A DNA stretch of 10,393 nt from CAYUMU01 sp964445985 (lineage in GTDB: Bacteria > Planctomycetota > Planctomycetia > Pirellulales > S012-138), in NCBI GenBank assembly GCA_964445985.1, contig CAYUMU010000137.1:1-10393 (forward strand), written 5' to 3'. The notes beneath the pieces are model-generated. The model had not been told where the DNA came from and ran no database searches. It saw nothing but the letters and a program-made list of their open reading frames with translations. The position numbers and the translations under genes are program-made. Positions 7,339 to 10,393 of this stretch are shown here, piece after piece (the stretch's first letter is position 1; each line of letters opens with the position of its first letter).

Positions 7339-8652
7339 ATGGCAAAGAAGAATACAGCGCTGCTCAATCGACTCAAGGATCACTTCGACTCTGATCCGGC
7401 CAAGCTTCCCGTCATTGGACAGGATGTCGAGATTTACGATCGTCCCAACATGCATTTGGCGATCGAGGAATTGCTAGGCAACGGACAGTCGGAGCTCGTG
7501 GGGATTGTTGATTTCGACTACGAAGTCACACTGGCCAGGATTTCTCGGCAGTCGTCGGCGAAAGAGTTTGACGAAGGACCCGTCGAGTATTTCGACGTGG
7601 CGTTAGCTGCTGGGCGCAAGCTTGCCTGTGTGAAGAAAGGACTCTACTTCTTTGAAGAGAGCGGGGCTAAATGCGTAATGCTTGTGGGAGAAAAGCGATA
7701 CAGCCATCCGCCGAAGCTCAATGTGGAAGTGATGGCTTCGGACCGAGAAATCGCCGAAGGCTTTCTTCGCAAGCTCATATCGAATACACGCCTGGGTAAA
7801 GCGTATCGAGGGCACGTCCTATCTCTTGAGCGTGACTGCTACGGGGGCATCATCGTCAACTTTCACACCCTGCCAACGATCGAACGAGACCAGGTCATTC
7901 TTCCCGAGTCTGTACTGAAGAGGCTCGAAAGGCATACGATCGGCTTCAGTGCCAATGTCGAACGGCTACGAGCGGCTGGACGGCACATAAAGCGAGGTAT
8001 CCTCTTACATGGCGAACCCGGAACCGGCAAAACATTGTCGGCGATGTACCTGGCTTCACAGATGCCTAACCGAACCGTGCTCTTGATGACCGGCGCCACG
8101 ATTGGTTCGATTGAAGCGGCATGCACCCTCGGCCGCATGCTTCAGCCAACGACCGTTATATTAGAAGACGTTGATCTCATCGGCACGCAGCGCAATCAGC
8201 AAACGGTGGATGCCAATGCACTGCTCTTTGAGTTGTTGAATCAAATGGACGGGCTGTCGGAAGATGTGGATGTGCTATTCATATTGACCACCAACCGTCC
8301 AGACATTTTAGAACCTGCACTTGCCGCTCGACCGGGTAGAATTGACCAGGCAATTGAGATCCCGCTGCCAGACGATGAATGCCGCCGGCGGCTGATCGAC
8401 CTGTACGGCCAGGGCCTGCGGGTTGAGCTTGGCGAACCGAAAGCACTGATCGATAGAACAGAGGGAACGAGTGCCGCTTTCATTCGAGAATTGTTGCGAC
8501 GTGCAGCGGTCTTCGCGGCCGTCACTGACGATGCCGAGGAAATAGTTGTGCGGGATGAACACCTCGAAGAGGCGCTTACGGAGCTCTTGATTGCCGGTGG
8601 CGAGTTGACAAAGAGTCTGCTGGGGGCATCCAGGGCTTCCGCGCCAGCGTGA
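7339..8652 (+). CDS. stand-alone AAA+ ATPase (classic AAA module with unknown N-terminal domain)
   Basis: This 437-residue cytoplasmic protein has a non-catalytic N-terminal region (about 1-185) and one AAA module (about 190-425). The module shows Walker A GEPGTGKT at 225-232, a Walker B-like VILEDVD at 273-279, sensor 1 TTNRPD with Asn319, and the second region of homology ending ARPGRID with Arg331 and Arg334 as arginine-finger candidates. A helical lid follows. It is therefore of the FtsH/Cdc48/Bcs1-like classic type, which works as a ring remodelling proteins. It has no zinc-protease HExxH motif and no transmembrane segment, so it is not FtsH. Walker B has Glu276-Asp277 in place of the usual Asp-Glu, an order also seen in Bcs1-type ATPases. 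AAGGA at 7325-7329 is a plausible ribosome site 9 bases before the ATG. Neighbours give no clue to its substrate. Confidence 0.85.
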   Translation: MAKKNTALLNRLKDHFDSDPAKLPVIGQDVEIYDRPNMHLAIEELLGNGQSELVGIVDFDYEVTLARISRQSSAKEFDEGPVEYFDVALAAGRKLACVKKGLYFFEESGAKCVMLVGEKRYSHPPKLNVEVMASDREIAEGFLRKLISNTRLGKAYRGHVLSLERDCYGGIIVNFHTLPTIERDQVILPESVLKRLERHTIGFSANVERLRAAGRHIKRGILLHGEPGTGKTLSAMYLASQMPNRTVLLMTGATIGSIEAACTLGRMLQPTTVILEDVDLIGTQRNQQTVDANALLFELLNQMDGLSEDVDVLFILTTNRPDILEPALAARPGRIDQAIEIPLPDDECRRRLIDLYGQGLRVELGEPKALIDRTEGTSAAFIRELLRRAAVFAAVTDDAEEIVVRDEHLEEALTELLIAGGELTKSLLGASRASAPA

Positions 8653-8862
8653 ACGGACGTCGAACTTAACAACGAACATGAATCTGCTCCAAAGGTCGAG
8701 GGCCGGCGATGCTTCACAGCGGGACCAAGTAATGCTCGCAGCTAGCCCTTAACGCGGGTAAGGAACGCACGAAAAATAACTTCCGGTTTTCTACAATTCC
8801 TTCACTGGCGGGGCCATGCGAGCACGGCTGAAACGCCGAAGTTGTTTTTCATCAGTTACCTT

Positions 8863-8870
8863 GGAAGGAA
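8863..8870 (+). promoter_or_regulatory. ribosome-binding site that fixes the propeller-protein start
   Basis: GGAAGGAA ends 5 bases before the ATG at 8876. The alternative in-frame ATG at 8816 lacks such a site and would put 20 Arg-rich residues before the signal peptide. A TACAAT at 8792-8797 could be a -10 element for this gene, but no matching -35 is seen. Confidence 0.7.
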
Positions 8871-8875
8871 TTCCC

Positions 8876-10282
8876 ATGCGATGTGCCAAGTGTCGGTTGC
8901 TGCCCATAGTTGTTGTTGGCGCCCTGGCCATCACTGTTGGGCACGCTTCTGGGGAAACTGCCGATTCGATACCGGAACCGCGGATTATAACCATCACCGA
9001 CGGCAGTCCCGGCGTAAAGTGGATCATGGAACGAATCGGTGTTCGGCCAGGGCTGCTCACCTCGCAGGGCGATCGACTGCTGGTGGCCACAAGTGAAGTG
9101 GACTTTTCCGAGGACGGCAGCGTTGAAGCGACAGGGGAGGGGGGAACGCTGCTTTGCCTGGACAAGGGTACCGGAAAACACATCTGGAACCGCAATCACG
9201 CTCGACGCGACAACCGCGAGCGACTTTTACTAGGAATTCAATCCACGCCTCGCATCGATGGCGACTACGTTTACTATGTGAGCAATCGGGGCGAATTGGT
9301 TTGCGCGGGCCTCAAGGATGGCAAGGTCGAGTGGTTGATTGACATGCTGGCGGATCTCGGCGTCTCCGTTCGTCCCGATCCGATTCTAGCGAACCGATTT
9401 TGCACTCCGCTCGTCTATGGAGACCATGTGTATTGCATCACGGGCAATGGTTGCAATTTTCACACGCCCGACCCGTTCAATCTCCCGCTGACTCCCGACG
9501 CGCCTCACTTTATCTGCGTCCATAAACGAACAGGGAAGCTCGTATGGAGCAATGCCGCGCCAGGAAAAGATGTCGTCTACTCCTGGTGTTCGCCTGTCCT
9601 GGTTTCCTTGGCCGACAAAGATGCGATTGTCTTCCCGGGCGGCGATGGCGTGCTCTATTTCTTCGACCCATTGAAAGGCAACATTCTTTTCCGTCACGAC
9701 GTCAATCTGCCGGACGCGACGCGCTGGACGAAGTTTGGGCGGGGGTCGCAAGTATTCTTTTCGGGAGTGCCGATCGTCCATGACGAAATGCTCTTTGTGG
9801 GCACGTGCCAGGACATGTATGGATATCCAACGAACGCACCATTTGTATGCATAGACTTGAACCAAGTTGCCCGAAAGGGTCCGAATGTCGAGCGGTGGCG
9901 GATTCGCGATGAGCGATTGGGATGGACGCGCGCTTCTCCGGTTGTTTTCGGCGACCGCATATTTATCTTTGACGACCACCAATTCGCGGTCCTGTCGGTG
10001 GACATTAAGACCGGAGAGATCAAAGGCCACCGTGAGACGCACCGAGCCGAAACCAGCCCGTTTCACTCCCTGGCTGTCGTCGACGGCAAGTTGCTCGTAA
10101 ACACCGGCGAGTCCGTGGAAATCTTCTCGGCGTCGGATGCCTTAACGCCCATTAGTCGGGTGGAGTTTGACTCGGTTCTGATGGGGAATGTCTTGATAGC
10201 CGATTCAACATTGTTTGCCGCTTCCGCGAGCCGCGTGGTTGCCGTTGAGTTGCAGGCCATTCTTGGCGATGGAAGAAGATAA
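8876..10282 (+). CDS. secreted PQQ-like (WD40-like) beta-propeller repeat protein
   Basis: This 468-residue protein begins with a signal peptide: basic start, hydrophobic core PIVVVGALAIT, and probable cleavage near HASG at residues 23-26. The rest is a beta-propeller of the outer-membrane BamB/PQQ-like type. Blade-closing repeats of the form G.L.CLD..TGK..W recur at about 90-104 (LLCLDKGTGKHIW), 139-153 (GELVCAGLKDGKVEW), 211-224 (FICVHKRTGKLVW), 257-271 (GVLYFFDPLKGNILF) and 371-383 (FAVLSVDIKTGEI). Such exported propellers are abundant in planctomycetes. Their exact roles are mostly unknown; they often serve as binding scaffolds or accessory proteins. No heme-binding CxxCH or dehydrogenase domain is present, so calling it a quinoprotein enzyme is not justified. 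The gene lies 223 bases after the AAA+ gene, so it probably has its own promoter. The start was chosen by the ribosome site at 8863-8870. Confidence 0.85.
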   Translation: MRCAKCRLLPIVVVGALAITVGHASGETADSIPEPRIITITDGSPGVKWIMERIGVRPGLLTSQGDRLLVATSEVDFSEDGSVEATGEGGTLLCLDKGTGKHIWNRNHARRDNRERLLLGIQSTPRIDGDYVYYVSNRGELVCAGLKDGKVEWLIDMLADLGVSVRPDPILANRFCTPLVYGDHVYCITGNGCNFHTPDPFNLPLTPDAPHFICVHKRTGKLVWSNAAPGKDVVYSWCSPVLVSLADKDAIVFPGGDGVLYFFDPLKGNILFRHDVNLPDATRWTKFGRGSQVFFSGVPIVHDEMLFVGTCQDMYGYPTNAPFVCIDLNQVARKGPNVERWRIRDERLGWTRASPVVFGDRIFIFDDHQFAVLSVDIKTGEIKGHRETHRAETSPFHSLAVVDGKLLVNTGESVEIFSASDALTPISRVEFDSVLMGNVLIADSTLFAASASRVVAVELQAILGDGRR

Positions 10283-10347
10283 ACTATCCGCTCCGTGCAA
10301 AACATAGATCACAACAATTCGGCTGTAGGTTGCGTCGTGGCTGGGTC

Positions 10348-10373
10348 GCCCCGGCTGGTTGCCCGGCCGGGGC
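10348..10373. repeat. strong GC-rich hairpin downstream of the propeller gene
   Basis: GCCCCGGC (10348-10355) and GCCGGGGC (10366-10373) are perfect inverted copies. The stem extends inward by one T-G wobble and two G-C pairs to a TTGC loop, giving 11 pairs. It starts 66 bases after the stop codon at 10282 and has no T-run. It may be a terminator of unusual form or a copy of a dispersed intergenic palindrome; one copy cannot decide. Confidence 0.5.
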
Positions 10374-10393
10374 TCCCGCGGATCCGTACGTGC

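Noticed and set aside
8747..8763. CCTTA/TAAGG inverted repeat upstream of the propeller gene
   Set aside because: A 5-bp stem with a 7-base loop is too weak to call an operator or terminator.

Overview
This window looks like chromosome from a planctomycete, most likely of the Pirellulales/Rhodopirellula type. That is an inference from gene content. The evidence is a secreted Cys-type arylsulfatase, a secreted PQQ-like beta-propeller protein, a LarA-like nickel-pincer enzyme of the kind common in these genomes, a stand-alone AAA+ ATPase, a type III pantothenate kinase, few good Shine-Dalgarno sites, and a decayed tyrosine recombinase whose sequence style I associate with planctomycete genomes. 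The DNA is moderately GC-rich and genes lie on both strands. I see no rRNA gene, complete tRNA gene, CRISPR array or intact mobile element.

Layout. Positions 1-272 hold no convincing gene, only a terminator-like hairpin and a short match to the 3' end of a tRNA-Pro. Positions 273-607 (minus) are a tyrosine recombinase pseudogene with two internal deletions and a frameshift. Next comes a sulfatase (728-2236, plus). It converges on a 657-residue multi-pass membrane protein of unknown function (2308-4281, minus). That gene diverges from coaX, pantothenate kinase (4546-5391, plus). Downstream on the plus strand are a LarA-like 2-hydroxyacid racemase/epimerase (5466-6770), a small membrane-protein gene interrupted by one in-frame TAG (6834-7244), an AAA+ ATPase (7339-8652) and a secreted beta-propeller protein (8876-10282). 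The right edge carries a strong GC-rich hairpin.

How the genes relate. The intact genes look like an ordinary mixed chromosomal neighbourhood, not one pathway. CoaX makes 4'-phosphopantothenate for coenzyme A. The LarA-like enzyme would act in hydroxyacid metabolism and needs a nickel-pincer cofactor whose biosynthesis genes are not here. The sulfatase and the propeller protein are predicted to be exported and fit the sulfated-polysaccharide lifestyle of planctomycetes. The gaps between plus-strand genes (63-223 bp) do not argue for one tight operon. I found no clear evidence of a new multi-gene system. The places most worth a second look are the collapsed recombinase with its possible tRNA attachment remnant, the single nonsense codon inside a transmembrane segment at 7101-7103, the uncharacterised membrane protein, and the LarA-like enzyme with its complete cofactor-binding residues.
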